64,000 nt of DNA, from assembly GCF_025717045.1 (NCBI RefSeq), contig NZ_JAOVZN010000009.1, positions 1 through 64,000 on the forward strand. Direction: 5' to 3'. The DNA comes from Flavobacterium sp. SH_e. Lineage in GTDB: Bacteria > Bacteroidota > Bacteroidia > Flavobacteriales > Flavobacteriaceae. Positions within the stretch are counted from its first letter, which is position 1, and each line of letters starts with the position of its first letter. The position numbers and the translations under genes are program-made. Below, one piece after another: positions 1 to 7,979 of the stretch. The notes under the pieces were generated by a model. It had not been told where the DNA came from. It did no database searches and worked only from the letters and a program-made list of their open reading frames with translations.

Positions 1-45
1 GAAATATTTCAGACAGCTTTTCTATTTTTTAGAATCTAACTTTTA

Positions 46-1173
46 TTATTTAGTCCAGTTAGCCCAAGTTGGTAAATCAGCACCAGCACCAGCACCAGTT
101 GCACCAGTAGTTGTTCCTGATAATTTAGGACCTGTAAAATCAGTGATAGAAGCTCCAAAAGTATAGTTTGTGATAGTGAAGTTACCAGCAGCGATATTTG
201 CAGTTGCACCAGCATCTGTAGATATTTTAGCTAAAGCAGCAGGCATTCCGTCAGCAACATATAAGTTTGTGTAAGCTTGTTTTCCACCACCTTCTTTGTA
301 GTTGATTGCTTTTTCGTCAGCTAAGAAAGTAGCATCACCTTTAACGATAGAGATGTTGTTGATTTTAGCATTTGTCATTGGAGTAGCTCCACTTGGATCT
401 TTTGCGTTAGTAGATCCTTCAACACCAGCTTTAGTAACACCTTTAATGTATACGTTTGTAGCAGTACCTTGCCATCCGTCAGCAAAGTCTAATGAATCAT
501 CATAAGAGTTTACGATTACTAAGTTAGTAGCGTTTACTGCTCCTCCGAAGAATTCGATACCGTCATCACCACTTTCGAAAGTGTAGATGTCAGATACAAT
601 TGTTCCAGAACCTACTCCGAAGAAAGAAACTCCATTGTATTCTTTTTCAGAAGTATATTTAGAACCTGTGTAAGAAATTTTCAAGAAGTTGATATTTCCA
701 GAAGAATCTGCATTATCATTACCTCCGTAGCTTAATGAACCTACTTCAGAAGTACCATTATCTCCAGTGTTTACTTTAGCGTTACCAGCGATGATTAATC
801 CACCCCAGTCACTTTGAGCTGGAGATGCTTTTCCAGATGTCATAACAACTGGTTTAGCAGCAGTACCGTTGATATTGATTTTAGCATTTCTCTCTACAGC
901 GATATATAAAGAAGTTGATTCTGCAGTAGCAGAACTTTTAATAACTGTTCCAGCAGGAATAACTAAAGTAGCTCCACCTTTAACAATAAGACCTCCTGTT
1001 AAAGTATAAGTTTGAGTAGGATCTAAAGTTACTGTACCGTCTTTAATTTCTCCTTTTAAATCGTCAACTTTTAAAACAAAAGAACTATTGTTCGTGTTGT
1101 TATTGTCATCAGAACTACAGCTTGTTAAAGCAAGTCCTAATATTGCAGCCATTGCAAATAAACTTTTTTTCAT
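46..1173 (-). CDS. Surface lipoprotein with beta-helix-like repeats, putative Pho regulon member
   Basis: This 375-residue protein starts with a lipoprotein signal peptide; the lipobox LTSC places the acylated Cys at residue 19, followed by a Ser/Asp/Asn-rich linker. The rest is rich in Gly, Asn, Thr and short beta strands (for example WGGLIIAGNAKVN and the Asp-rich DDGIEFFGG and DDSLDFADGW motifs), which suggests a right-handed beta-helix with possible metal-binding acidic turns. It lacks an enzyme signature I recognise. It lies downstream of a TonB receptor gene on the same strand, but a terminator-like hairpin separates them and it has its own promoter with the same phased hexamers as the receptor and the porin. 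I infer a surface-exposed role in phosphate or phosphoester acquisition; the molecular function is unknown. Confidence 0.8.
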   Translation of the reverse strand: MKKSLFAMAAILGLALTSCSSDDNNNTNNSSFVLKVDDLKGEIKDGTVTLDPTQTYTLTGGLIVKGGATLVIPAGTVIKSSATAESTSLYIAVERNAKININGTAAKPVVMTSGKASPAQSDWGGLIIAGNAKVNTGDNGTSEVGSLSYGGNDNADSSGNINFLKISYTGSKYTSEKEYNGVSFFGVGSGTIVSDIYTFESGDDGIEFFGGAVNATNLVIVNSYDDSLDFADGWQGTATNVYIKGVTKAGVEGSTNAKDPSGATPMTNAKINNISIVKGDATFLADEKAINYKEGGGKQAYTNLYVADGMPAALAKISTDAGATANIAAGNFTITNYTFGASITDFTGPKLSGTTTGATGAGAGADLPTWANWTK

Positions 1174-1207
1174 TTTTGTTGTGTTTTATTGTTTTATTTA
1201 TTCAAGG

Positions 1208-1251
1208 CAAAGTAAACGAACGTATGTTTTTGCTGAGTTAAGACGATATTA
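1208..1251 (-). promoter_or_regulatory. Candidate PhoB-box promoter of the lipoprotein gene
   Basis: Read on the minus strand: hexamers TAATAT (1251-1246), TAACTC (1240-1235) and AAACAT (1229-1224) at exact 11-bp steps, then an 8-bp spacer and the -7-like element TTACTTTG (1215-1208), followed by C. The start codon is 35 bp downstream. Hexamer phasing and the 8-bp distance are identical to those at the TonB receptor and porin promoters. Assignment to PhoB is inference from the neighbouring two-component genes. Confidence 0.55.
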
Positions 1252-1326
1252 ACAATGCATTAAGTATATTGGGGTAAAAATGGCATGTGTTAATATAAAA
1301 TTTACATTGGACTTTTGATAAATAAA

Positions 1327-1361
1327 AAAGGTGACTAGCAGCTTGCTAATCACCTTTTTAT
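1327..1361 (-). terminator. Terminator hairpin between the TonB receptor and lipoprotein genes
   Basis: An interrupted stem (GGTGA, mismatch, TAGC, loop AGCTT, GCTA, mismatch, TCACC) is flanked by A and T runs on both sides. It lies 20-50 bp after the receptor stop codon and upstream of the lipoprotein promoter, so the two genes look like separate transcription units. Confidence 0.7.
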
Positions 1362-1379
1362 GCTTGTAGAAAATCTTTT

Positions 1380-4154
1380 TTAGAATGTATAGTTCAAAGT
1401 AAGTCTAAGATCTGAACCTGCTTTGTATGAAGTTACAGTGATATCACCTACAGACTCTTTTCCTGGTACTTCTCCTTGTTCTTGAACACGTTTAAAAGTT
1501 GGGTTTAAAATATTGTTGTAAATAAGACCAATTTTTAAGTTTTTAGTCAAGCTAGAGTTTACAATAAAGTCTAGTTTGTTTACTGCTTTATCCACCATGT
1601 TTCCAACTCTTGAAGTTCCAATTACGGCTAATTTATCTGAGAAGTAAGAGTAAGATACTGTTGCTGAAATATCTTTGCTTTCTGAAAACTCGTTTAAGAA
1701 TGATAAGTTCGCATTGGCAAGGAAATTAGAAGCTCCAGTTAATTTGCTTGATGTAAAAGTAAAGTTAGCTCCAAAATCATTTTCATTGTTTACTTTCTCG
1801 TTGCTTAGATCTTGGTTTGTGTATAAGTATGATCCGTTTGCGTCAAAAGAAAGTTTTGTTTTTAGATTGTCACTTTTTTCAATTTCAAAAAGATCTTTTC
1901 TATACTCAACTTCAACTCCAGCTACAGTTCCTTTGTCTCCTGTATTTGCATAAGAAATATCATTTGATGAAGAGTTCAAGAACATTTCGTTAATTGGATT
2001 TTGGATGATTTTACCAAATGCAGTTACCGAAATTAACTCACTTGCTTTCGGGAAAAATTCCCATCCTAAATCGAAGTTATAATTTGTCGAAGCATATAAG
2101 TTCGGATTTCCTTCGTATGCTTGTGCAACATCTTCGTAAATAATTGGCACTTTTTCTTTAAACTGAGGAAGTGTATAAGTTTTACTTGCAGAGAATTTTA
2201 AATTCTGTTTCTCATTCAATGTATACTTCGAAATTAAACTTGGTAAAATGTTAAACTTCGAATCATTTGAATTTCCTCCACCAGGAACTGTTGTTGTTAC
2301 AAAGAAAACATTCTGAGTCAATTGTTCTAGTCTAGCACCTAATATTACGCTCAATCTTTCAGTCAAAGAATATTGTACGTTAACAAATCCAGCATTAATA
2401 TCTAAATTTCCAGTGTACATTTGGTGAATTCTATTTGAATAAGATGAACCCCAATGTGCAGGATCTAAGTAATTGTCTACATGGTGTATGTCTTCTTTAG
2501 GGAAAGAAACTGTAGTTCTGTCTGGGAAGAATGAATATTGTTCCATATCATAATCTACATCTTTGAATTTTCCTGAATAACCAACAGTTAATTTTCCTTT
2601 ATAAGTATCATCACTTCCTTTTTTGAAGTTATAAGAAAGAGCAACATTTGCTGCAATTTCATTTTCTTTTAAGTCCTGAAAGAATCTGTGATTATTGATG
2701 TTTGAATTAGTGAAAAATGTATAGTCGATAGCATTTGGCGCATATACAAAAGAGTTTTGCATACGATCTGGAACAGCACTGTTAGACATACTGTATCCTA
2801 CTCCCCAATTTAAATTCCACTGATCGTTGAATTTGTTTTTTCCTGTTAATTGGTTTACAATTAATTGAGTTCTTTCAAAAGTTCCACGTTTGATAAAACC
2901 GCTAATTTGTTGTTGAGCGTCTCCACCACCGTCAAAATTCTGGTTTGTTCCTTCGTACTCACTATAATCTTGATCACTTGAATTTAAGAATAAAGAAGTA
3001 AAGAAGATTGAGTTTTTGTTATTGATTTTGTAATCAGCTGTACCCATAACAGTTGTTGTTGTGCTATGTTTGTAAGCTGTTCTTACGAAGTCAGAAAAGA
3101 TATCTCCGTCAGAAGTAATTCCTCCTCTGCTGTAACCTTGAGTGTATTTGTTTTTTGCGCTGAAAGATCCTGTAACAAAAGTACCGATCGAACTTTCATC
3201 GTTTATAGTAAATCTCTTTCCTCCAGATAATGTATAGAAAGCATTTAATACATTTTTATTTTCTTGTCTATCCCAGCTTGTTCCATAGCTATATGGCAAC
3301 AATGGAGAATCAGGAACGCCAACTTTTTTAAATCCTGTGTAACTTGGTCCGTCTTGAAGATAGAAATGATCTTGTCCTAAAACATTTGTATTTGCACCAG
3401 TACCAATTGAAAAAGTAACAAAAGGTTTTCCGCTGAATTTTTTAGCACTAATATCGATATTAGCTCCTCCGAAATCTGCATAGTTTTGAGATTCAAAAGT
3501 CTTACTGATTCCAATGTTGTCTACAATGTTTGTAGAGAAAATTTCTAAAAGAATATTTTTGTTTGCAGGATTGTTTGATGGTAACGGAAGACCATTTAAT
3601 GTAGTTACGTTATAACGGTCACCTAATCCTCTTACAAATACATTTCCAGAATCATCTTGCTTAGAAACACCGCTTACTTTAGCAACAGCGTTTGCAACGT
3701 CGTTAACTCCTTTTCTTGCAATTTCTTCAGCACCAATAGCAGCTTTAAATTGAACTGCATTTTTTTGATCTAATAATAATGCAGATTCTTTTTGTTTGTT
3801 TACTGCCGCTGATTTTACAACTACATCTTTAAGAGTATAACTTCCAGAAGAAAGAGCTTGATTAACCACTACAGTTTCGTTTGCTTTTACAGAAACTGGA
3901 GCTTCTACAGATTCATATCCAAGGAAACTAAAAATTAAAGTATAACTTCCAGGATTTACGCTTAACGAATATTTTCCGTCAACGTCGGTATTTACGCTAA
4001 TATTTGTACCTTTAACTAATACATTAGCAAATGGCAGAGCGTCGTTGTTCATTTCCTTATCAGTCAGAACTCCAGAAATCGTACCTTTGTTTTGCGCGAT
4101 CGAAATCGTACAGATAAATAATGCAATAAAGAGAAATCTTAAATTAAATTTCAT
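1380..4154 (-). CDS. TonB-dependent outer-membrane receptor, probably phosphate-starvation induced
   Basis: A 924-residue TonB-dependent receptor. Residues 1-20 are a Sec signal peptide ending at SIAQ. Residues about 24-105 form a carboxypeptidase-regulatory-like domain (GTISGVLTD ... GSYTLIFSFLGYESVE), as in SusC-type receptors. The plug follows (VAKVSGVSKQDDSGNVFVRGLGDRYNVTTLNG) and then a long beta-barrel ending in the aromatic C-terminus LTLNYTF. There is no SusD partner next to it; the gene downstream is a different lipoprotein. It is divergent from the phoB-like gene and its promoter has the phased hexamer array also found at the porin. Uptake of phosphate or an organophosphate is inferred from this context only; the substrate cannot be read from the sequence. 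Confidence 0.9.
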   Translation of the reverse strand: MKFNLRFLFIALFICTISIAQNKGTISGVLTDKEMNNDALPFANVLVKGTNISVNTDVDGKYSLSVNPGSYTLIFSFLGYESVEAPVSVKANETVVVNQALSSGSYTLKDVVVKSAAVNKQKESALLLDQKNAVQFKAAIGAEEIARKGVNDVANAVAKVSGVSKQDDSGNVFVRGLGDRYNVTTLNGLPLPSNNPANKNILLEIFSTNIVDNIGISKTFESQNYADFGGANIDISAKKFSGKPFVTFSIGTGANTNVLGQDHFYLQDGPSYTGFKKVGVPDSPLLPYSYGTSWDRQENKNVLNAFYTLSGGKRFTINDESSIGTFVTGSFSAKNKYTQGYSRGGITSDGDIFSDFVRTAYKHSTTTTVMGTADYKINNKNSIFFTSLFLNSSDQDYSEYEGTNQNFDGGGDAQQQISGFIKRGTFERTQLIVNQLTGKNKFNDQWNLNWGVGYSMSNSAVPDRMQNSFVYAPNAIDYTFFTNSNINNHRFFQDLKENEIAANVALSYNFKKGSDDTYKGKLTVGYSGKFKDVDYDMEQYSFFPDRTTVSFPKEDIHHVDNYLDPAHWGSSYSNRIHQMYTGNLDINAGFVNVQYSLTERLSVILGARLEQLTQNVFFVTTTVPGGGNSNDSKFNILPSLISKYTLNEKQNLKFSASKTYTLPQFKEKVPIIYEDVAQAYEGNPNLYASTNYNFDLGWEFFPKASELISVTAFGKIIQNPINEMFLNSSSNDISYANTGDKGTVAGVEVEYRKDLFEIEKSDNLKTKLSFDANGSYLYTNQDLSNEKVNNENDFGANFTFTSSKLTGASNFLANANLSFLNEFSESKDISATVSYSYFSDKLAVIGTSRVGNMVDKAVNKLDFIVNSSLTKNLKIGLIYNNILNPTFKRVQEQGEVPGKESVGDITVTSYKAGSDLRLTLNYTF

Positions 4155-4193
4155 TTTTTTTCAGTGTTGTGTTTGTGTCTTAATATTTTGGTG

Positions 4194-4237
4194 CAAAGAA
4201 AGAACCGCTCTGTGAAGTCCATGTTACGGACTTGTTA
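4194..4237 (-). promoter_or_regulatory. Candidate PhoB-box promoter of the TonB receptor
   Basis: On the minus strand: TAACAA (4237-4232), TAACAT (4226-4221) and TCACAG (4215-4210) at 11-bp steps, an 8-bp spacer, then the -7-like TTTCTTTG (4201-4194) followed by C. The ATG is 39 bp downstream. The array occupies the place of a -33 element, as in activator-dependent promoters. Confidence 0.6.
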
Positions 4238-4397
4238 TGTTTTTGTGTTGTTAAGATTATCAAATTGTTACGAGATTAAATTACGGTTAACACCATTTTT
4301 TAAAGGTTCTTTTGTTAGTATATTTACCCTGTGAAATAAGAAATATCGAATGTTTAATGAAGAAGTTTCGATATAAAAATCTCAATTTTTGCTATTT

Positions 4398-5081
4398 ATG
4401 AAAAAAACACAAACTAAGATTTTATTAGTTGACGACGAACCAGATATCTTAGAAATCGTTGGCTATAACCTCGCTCAGGAAGGCTATCAGATTGTTACAG
4501 CTTCTAACGGAAAAGATGCTATAGCAAAAGCACAGAAAGAGCTGCCAGAATTAATCATTATGGACGTGATGATGGCAGAAATGGACGGAATGGAGGCTTG
4601 CGAGCATATTAGAAAAATTCCAGAATTAAATAATGTTATAATAACATTCCTTACAGCAAGAAGTGAAGATTATTCTCAAGTAGCTGGTTTTGACGCCGGT
4701 GCTGATGACTATATTACTAAGCCAATTAAACCAAAATTATTGGTCTCTAAAGTAAAGGCGTTGTTAAGAAGGTTAAAAGAACAAGAAGTTGTTACAGATA
4801 CTCTAAATGTAGGCGGAATCGAGATTAACCGTGAGGAATACAAAATCATAAAAGGCAATGTAGAAATTGCTTTGCCAAGAAAAGAATTCGAATTATTTTA
4901 TCTGTTGGCTTCAAAACCTGGGAAAGTTTTTAAAAGAGACGAAATCTTGGATAAAGTTTGGGGTAACGAAGTTGTGGTTGGAGGAAGAACAATCGATGTT
5001 CACATCAGAAAACTGCGTGAGAAAATAGGCGAAGATCTTTTTAAGACCATAAAAGGTGTTGGTTATAAATTTGAGGTTTAA
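4398..5081 (+). CDS. phoB: PhoB-like response regulator, OmpR family
   Basis: A receiver domain (residues 1-120) with acidic pocket D12/D13, phospho-acceptor D56 (in LIIMDVMM), T86 and K108 (ITKP) is joined to a C-terminal OmpR/PhoB winged helix (about 130-227) ending IKGVGYKFEV. I start at the ATG at 4398, which begins MKKTQTKILLVDDE; an in-frame TTG at 4389 would add three residues and is less likely. The sensor kinase gene follows after about 190 bp containing an inverted-repeat element, and a phosphate-selective-type porin comes next, which is why I name it PhoB. Its family binds 11-bp-phased direct repeats, matching the arrays at three promoters in this cluster. No such array was seen before this gene itself. 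Confidence 0.85.
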   Translation: MKKTQTKILLVDDEPDILEIVGYNLAQEGYQIVTASNGKDAIAKAQKELPELIIMDVMMAEMDGMEACEHIRKIPELNNVIITFLTARSEDYSQVAGFDAGADDYITKPIKPKLLVSKVKALLRRLKEQEVVTDTLNVGGIEINREEYKIIKGNVEIALPRKEFELFYLLASKPGKVFKRDEILDKVWGNEVVVGGRTIDVHIRKLREKIGEDLFKTIKGVGYKFEV

Positions 5082-5100
5082 CATTCTATAAAAATTCGAA

Positions 5101-5240
5101 CCATATAGGTGATATAAGTTCATTTAATTTGTTGTTCGTATTTTTTAAAAAATAGTATATTTAGCACATGTAAACATAGCGTTTACATGTGCTAAGTCAT
5201 TTATAGTCAAAAGTAAAATGAACTTATATCACTTATATGG
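5101..5240. repeat. Inverted-repeat (MITE-like) element between phoB and phoR
   Basis: Outer 25-bp arms (5101-5125 and 5216-5240; core GATATAAGTTCATTT and its complement) enclose a perfect 15-bp hairpin (5161-5175 / 5181-5195, loop ATAGC). The same arm occurs at 24877, 36228 and 47713 in this window. It encodes nothing and no target duplication is obvious. Confidence 0.75.
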
Positions 5241-5273
5241 TGAAAAATAATCTCTTAATGGTTAATTATTTCA

Positions 5274-6359
5274 ATGAAAATTAATTTTAAAAAAACATAC
5301 AAATTTGCCATAAAATCGGCATTGTATATCAGTCTCTTTTCAACGGCATTTGTACTGATGTTAATGTCATTATTTTATAAAAATCAATTAAAACATCAAA
5401 TTGCGTTTGGAATAATTTTCATAATCGTAATTTATATATTCTCTTTTCTGGTTTTACAATATCGTGTAGAGCGCTTTATTTACCGAAGAGTAAAGAAAAT
5501 TTACGATGAGGTTTCGCTGTTAGAATCAACAACATTAATCAATCAGCCAATTAATACTGATATGGAGACGCTTTCGCGCGAAGTGAAAAAGTTTGCGACC
5601 GATAAAAAACTCGAAATCGAAATGCTCGAAATTCGCGAACAATATAGAAGAGAGTTTTTAGGAAACGTTTCGCACGAATTGAAAACGCCTTTATTTACCG
5701 TTCAAGGCTACGTTTCAACTTTGCTAGACGGAGCAATGGACGATAAAAATATCAGAAAAAAATATTTAAAACGTGCCGAAAAAGGAGTAGAGCGTCTTAT
5801 TTATATAGTGGAAGATTTGGACATGATTACCAAATTAGAATCGGGCGATTTAGATTTGAATATGACTGATTTTGATATTGTCGAATTAATTCAGAATGTA
5901 TTCGAACTGCTTGAAATGAAAGCCGACAAAAAGAAGATTAAACTAGCTTTTGAAAGTAAAAATGTACAGTCTGTAATGATTAGAGGAGATCAAGACAGAA
6001 TACAGCAAGTTTTAGAAAACCTGATTGTGAATTCTATTAAGTACGGAAAAGAGGGCGGTCTAACTGAAGTTGGAGTAGTGAACTTAACCAAGAAAAAAGT
6101 CTTAATACGTATCAGTGATAACGGTGAAGGTGTTGAAAAACAAAATATTCCAAGACTTTTTGAACGTTTTTACCGAGTGGACAAAAGCGGAACTCGTTCT
6201 GAAGGAGGTTCTGGTTTAGGATTAGCGATTGTAAAGCATATTATTGAAGCTCATAAAGAGAAAGTTTATGTAGAAAGTGAGTTCGGAATTGGCTCTGAAT
6301 TCTCTTTTACACTCGAAAAAGCAAATAAAACAACAAAAACTGACGTTAAAAAATCGTAA
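5274..6359 (+). CDS. phoR: PhoR-like sensor histidine kinase without a periplasmic sensor domain
   Basis: A 361-residue membrane kinase. Two hydrophobic segments (about 13-34 and 42-63) are joined by a loop of only a few residues (YKNQLKHQ), so there is no extracytoplasmic sensing domain; this resembles PhoR kinases that sense through other membrane partners. The dimerisation helix carries phospho-acceptor H134 (NVSHELKTP). The ATPase has the N box (ENLIVNSIKYG), G1 (DNGEG), F box (FERFYRVD) and G2 (GSGLGLAIV). It presumably phosphorylates the upstream response regulator. The two genes are split by an inverted-repeat element of about 140 bp. Transporter-linked signal input (Pst/PhoU) is not encoded nearby. 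Confidence 0.85.
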   Translation: MKINFKKTYKFAIKSALYISLFSTAFVLMLMSLFYKNQLKHQIAFGIIFIIVIYIFSFLVLQYRVERFIYRRVKKIYDEVSLLESTTLINQPINTDMETLSREVKKFATDKKLEIEMLEIREQYRREFLGNVSHELKTPLFTVQGYVSTLLDGAMDDKNIRKKYLKRAEKGVERLIYIVEDLDMITKLESGDLDLNMTDFDIVELIQNVFELLEMKADKKKIKLAFESKNVQSVMIRGDQDRIQQVLENLIVNSIKYGKEGGLTEVGVVNLTKKKVLIRISDNGEGVEKQNIPRLFERFYRVDKSGTRSEGGSGLGLAIVKHIIEAHKEKVYVESEFGIGSEFSFTLEKANKTTKTDVKKS

Positions 6360-6448
6360 CGTCAGTTTTGCTGAAAGCCCTAAAACAAAGGCGTTTAACA
6401 ATAAATAAACATTTCGATTTAGGGCGTAACATTAAATTTTTATTATAG

Positions 6449-6492
6449 TAACATCTGGTTAATGATTTCTTAACATAGGTGCTCCATCTTTG
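6449..6492 (+). promoter_or_regulatory. Candidate PhoB-box promoter of the porin
   Basis: TAACAT (6449-6454), TAATGA (6460-6465) and TAACAT (6471-6476) at 11-bp steps, an 8-bp spacer, then the -7-like CATCTTTG (6485-6492) followed by C. A fourth TAACAT lies exactly 22 bp further upstream (6427-6432). The ATG is 30 bp after the -7 element. Confidence 0.65.
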
Positions 6493-6522
6493 CATCCTGA
6501 AATTAAGGGAATTACAGAACTA

Positions 6523-7833
6523 ATGATAAAAAGAAAACTTTTAGCTGTTTTAATACTGCTAGCTTGTGCTGCCAATGCACAGGAAACAAATAAGCAAGAA
6601 CTGAATAAACAGGATGTAAAAAACGAAGTAATGCGTATTTTAGATTCTATAAACAAAGCTAAACTTCCAGAGACAAAATCTGGAGGAGGAGTTGAAGAAC
6701 ATTGGTACGATAGAATCTCTCTTAGAGGTTATGCACAAATTAGATATAATGGTTTGTTTTCTACAAATGATAAAGTTTCTTGTGAACAATGTGATAGATC
6801 TTGGGGAACAACTTCTACAGCTCCAGATGCACAAGCAAACAACGGACTTTTTATTCGCCGTGCACGTCTAGTGTTTTCTGGACAAGTACATCCAAATGTA
6901 TTCTTCTATTTTCAACCCGATTTTGCAAGTTCACCAGCAAGCGGAATTAATAATTTCGTGCAGATTCGTGACTTGTATTTTGATCTTTCTTTTGATAAGA
7001 AAAAAGAATATCGCGTTCGTGTTGGACAAAGTAAAATCCCATATGGATTTGAAAATATGCAGTCAAGTTCGCAGCGTTTAACTTTAGACCGCGCCGATGC
7101 AATCAACTCTTCAATCTTAAATGAACGTGATTTAGGAATATTCTTTTACTGGGCTCCAGCAGAAATTAGACAGCGTTTTGAAATGTTAGTTAAAGATGGT
7201 TTCAAAGGGTCAGGAGATTTTGGAGTTTTCGCTTTAGGGGTTTACAACGGTCAGATTGCAAATAAGTTAGATGGAAATAGAGATTTAAATGTTGTAGCGA
7301 GAGTAACTTATCCGTTTGTTATTGGGAGCCAAATTATCGAACCAGGACTTCAGGCTTATACAGGAAAATGGGCTTTTACAGGAGAAGTTTCTTCAGGAGT
7401 AATTGTTAATGATCCTCAATATGTAAAAGATCAAAGAGTTGGGGCAACTTTTGTATTATACCCAAGACCATTCGGAATCCAGACTGAATACAATATCGGA
7501 ACTGGACCTCGATACAATACGCTAACGAATACAATCGACAAAACCGATTTGAACGGTGGTTATGTTTTGTTAAATTATAAATGGGATATTAAAAAACAAC
7601 GTATTTATCCTTTCGCCAAATTTCAATATTATGATGGAGGTAAAAAATACGAAAAAGATGCTAGAAGCTACGTTGTTAGAGATTACGAATTTGGTATCGA
7701 ATGGCAGCCAATTAAAGCATTTGAACTTACTGCAGAATACGTAGTAGCAGACAGAACTTTTGAAGATAGTGCACTTCCAATAAACAGACAACAAGGAAAT
7801 GTACTAAGATTACAAGCACAATTTAACTTCTAA
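6523..7833 (+). CDS. Phosphate-selective porin O/P-type outer-membrane channel
   Basis: About 436 residues. I start at the ATG at 6523, which gives a standard signal peptide ending in ANAQ; an upstream TTG frame start at 6490 would lie inside the -7 promoter element. A short Glu/Lys-rich segment is followed by a 16- to 18-strand-like barrel with alternating hydrophobic strands (ISLRGYAQIRYNGLF, LFIRRARLVFSG, VFFYFQPDF) and the C-terminal strand LRLQAQFNF ending in Phe. This strand pattern is typical of the OprP/OprO porin family. Family members are not all phosphate-specific, but the position behind phoB-phoR and the phased promoter array support a role in phosphate uptake across the outer membrane. 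Confidence 0.82.
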   Translation: MIKRKLLAVLILLACAANAQETNKQELNKQDVKNEVMRILDSINKAKLPETKSGGGVEEHWYDRISLRGYAQIRYNGLFSTNDKVSCEQCDRSWGTTSTAPDAQANNGLFIRRARLVFSGQVHPNVFFYFQPDFASSPASGINNFVQIRDLYFDLSFDKKKEYRVRVGQSKIPYGFENMQSSSQRLTLDRADAINSSILNERDLGIFFYWAPAEIRQRFEMLVKDGFKGSGDFGVFALGVYNGQIANKLDGNRDLNVVARVTYPFVIGSQIIEPGLQAYTGKWAFTGEVSSGVIVNDPQYVKDQRVGATFVLYPRPFGIQTEYNIGTGPRYNTLTNTIDKTDLNGGYVLLNYKWDIKKQRIYPFAKFQYYDGGKKYEKDARSYVVRDYEFGIEWQPIKAFELTAEYVVADRTFEDSALPINRQQGNVLRLQAQFNF

Positions 7834-7875
7834 AAGGACACAGATTAAACGGATTTTTATATAAAATTTGAATTG

Positions 7876-7902
7876 CCTCCAGCTAAAGCTGGAGGTTTTT
7901 TT
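7876..7902 (+). terminator. Rho-independent terminator after the porin
   Basis: Stem CCTCCAGCT/AGCTGGAGG with a 2-4 nt loop and a following T run, about 40 bp after the porin stop codon. Downstream, to 7975, is a degenerate inverted repeat (GGATTTTTAT ... AAAATCCGCC) with no gene. Confidence 0.85.
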
Positions 7903-7979
7903 ATTGTAGTGGAAAACAGCCGATAAAATCCGCCTAATCCGCGTCTTTGTGATAGCAAATCCGTTTCATACGCGTTCAA

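Noticed and set aside
4261-4330. Possible PhoB array before phoB (TTACG repeats, TAACAC)
   Set aside because: Spacing is 13 bp rather than 11 and no -7 element follows at 8 bp, unlike the three accepted sites.
4389-4397. Upstream TTG start for the phoB-like gene
   Set aside because: It adds only three residues; the ATG at 4398 gives the standard receiver N-terminus.
5161-5195. Perfect 15-bp palindrome considered as the phoB terminator or a CRISPR-like repeat
   Set aside because: There is no T tract and no repeated spacer array; it is the centre of a larger inverted-repeat element.
6490-6522. Upstream TTG start for the porin
   Set aside because: The codon is part of the -7 element and the added residues would destroy the signal peptide.
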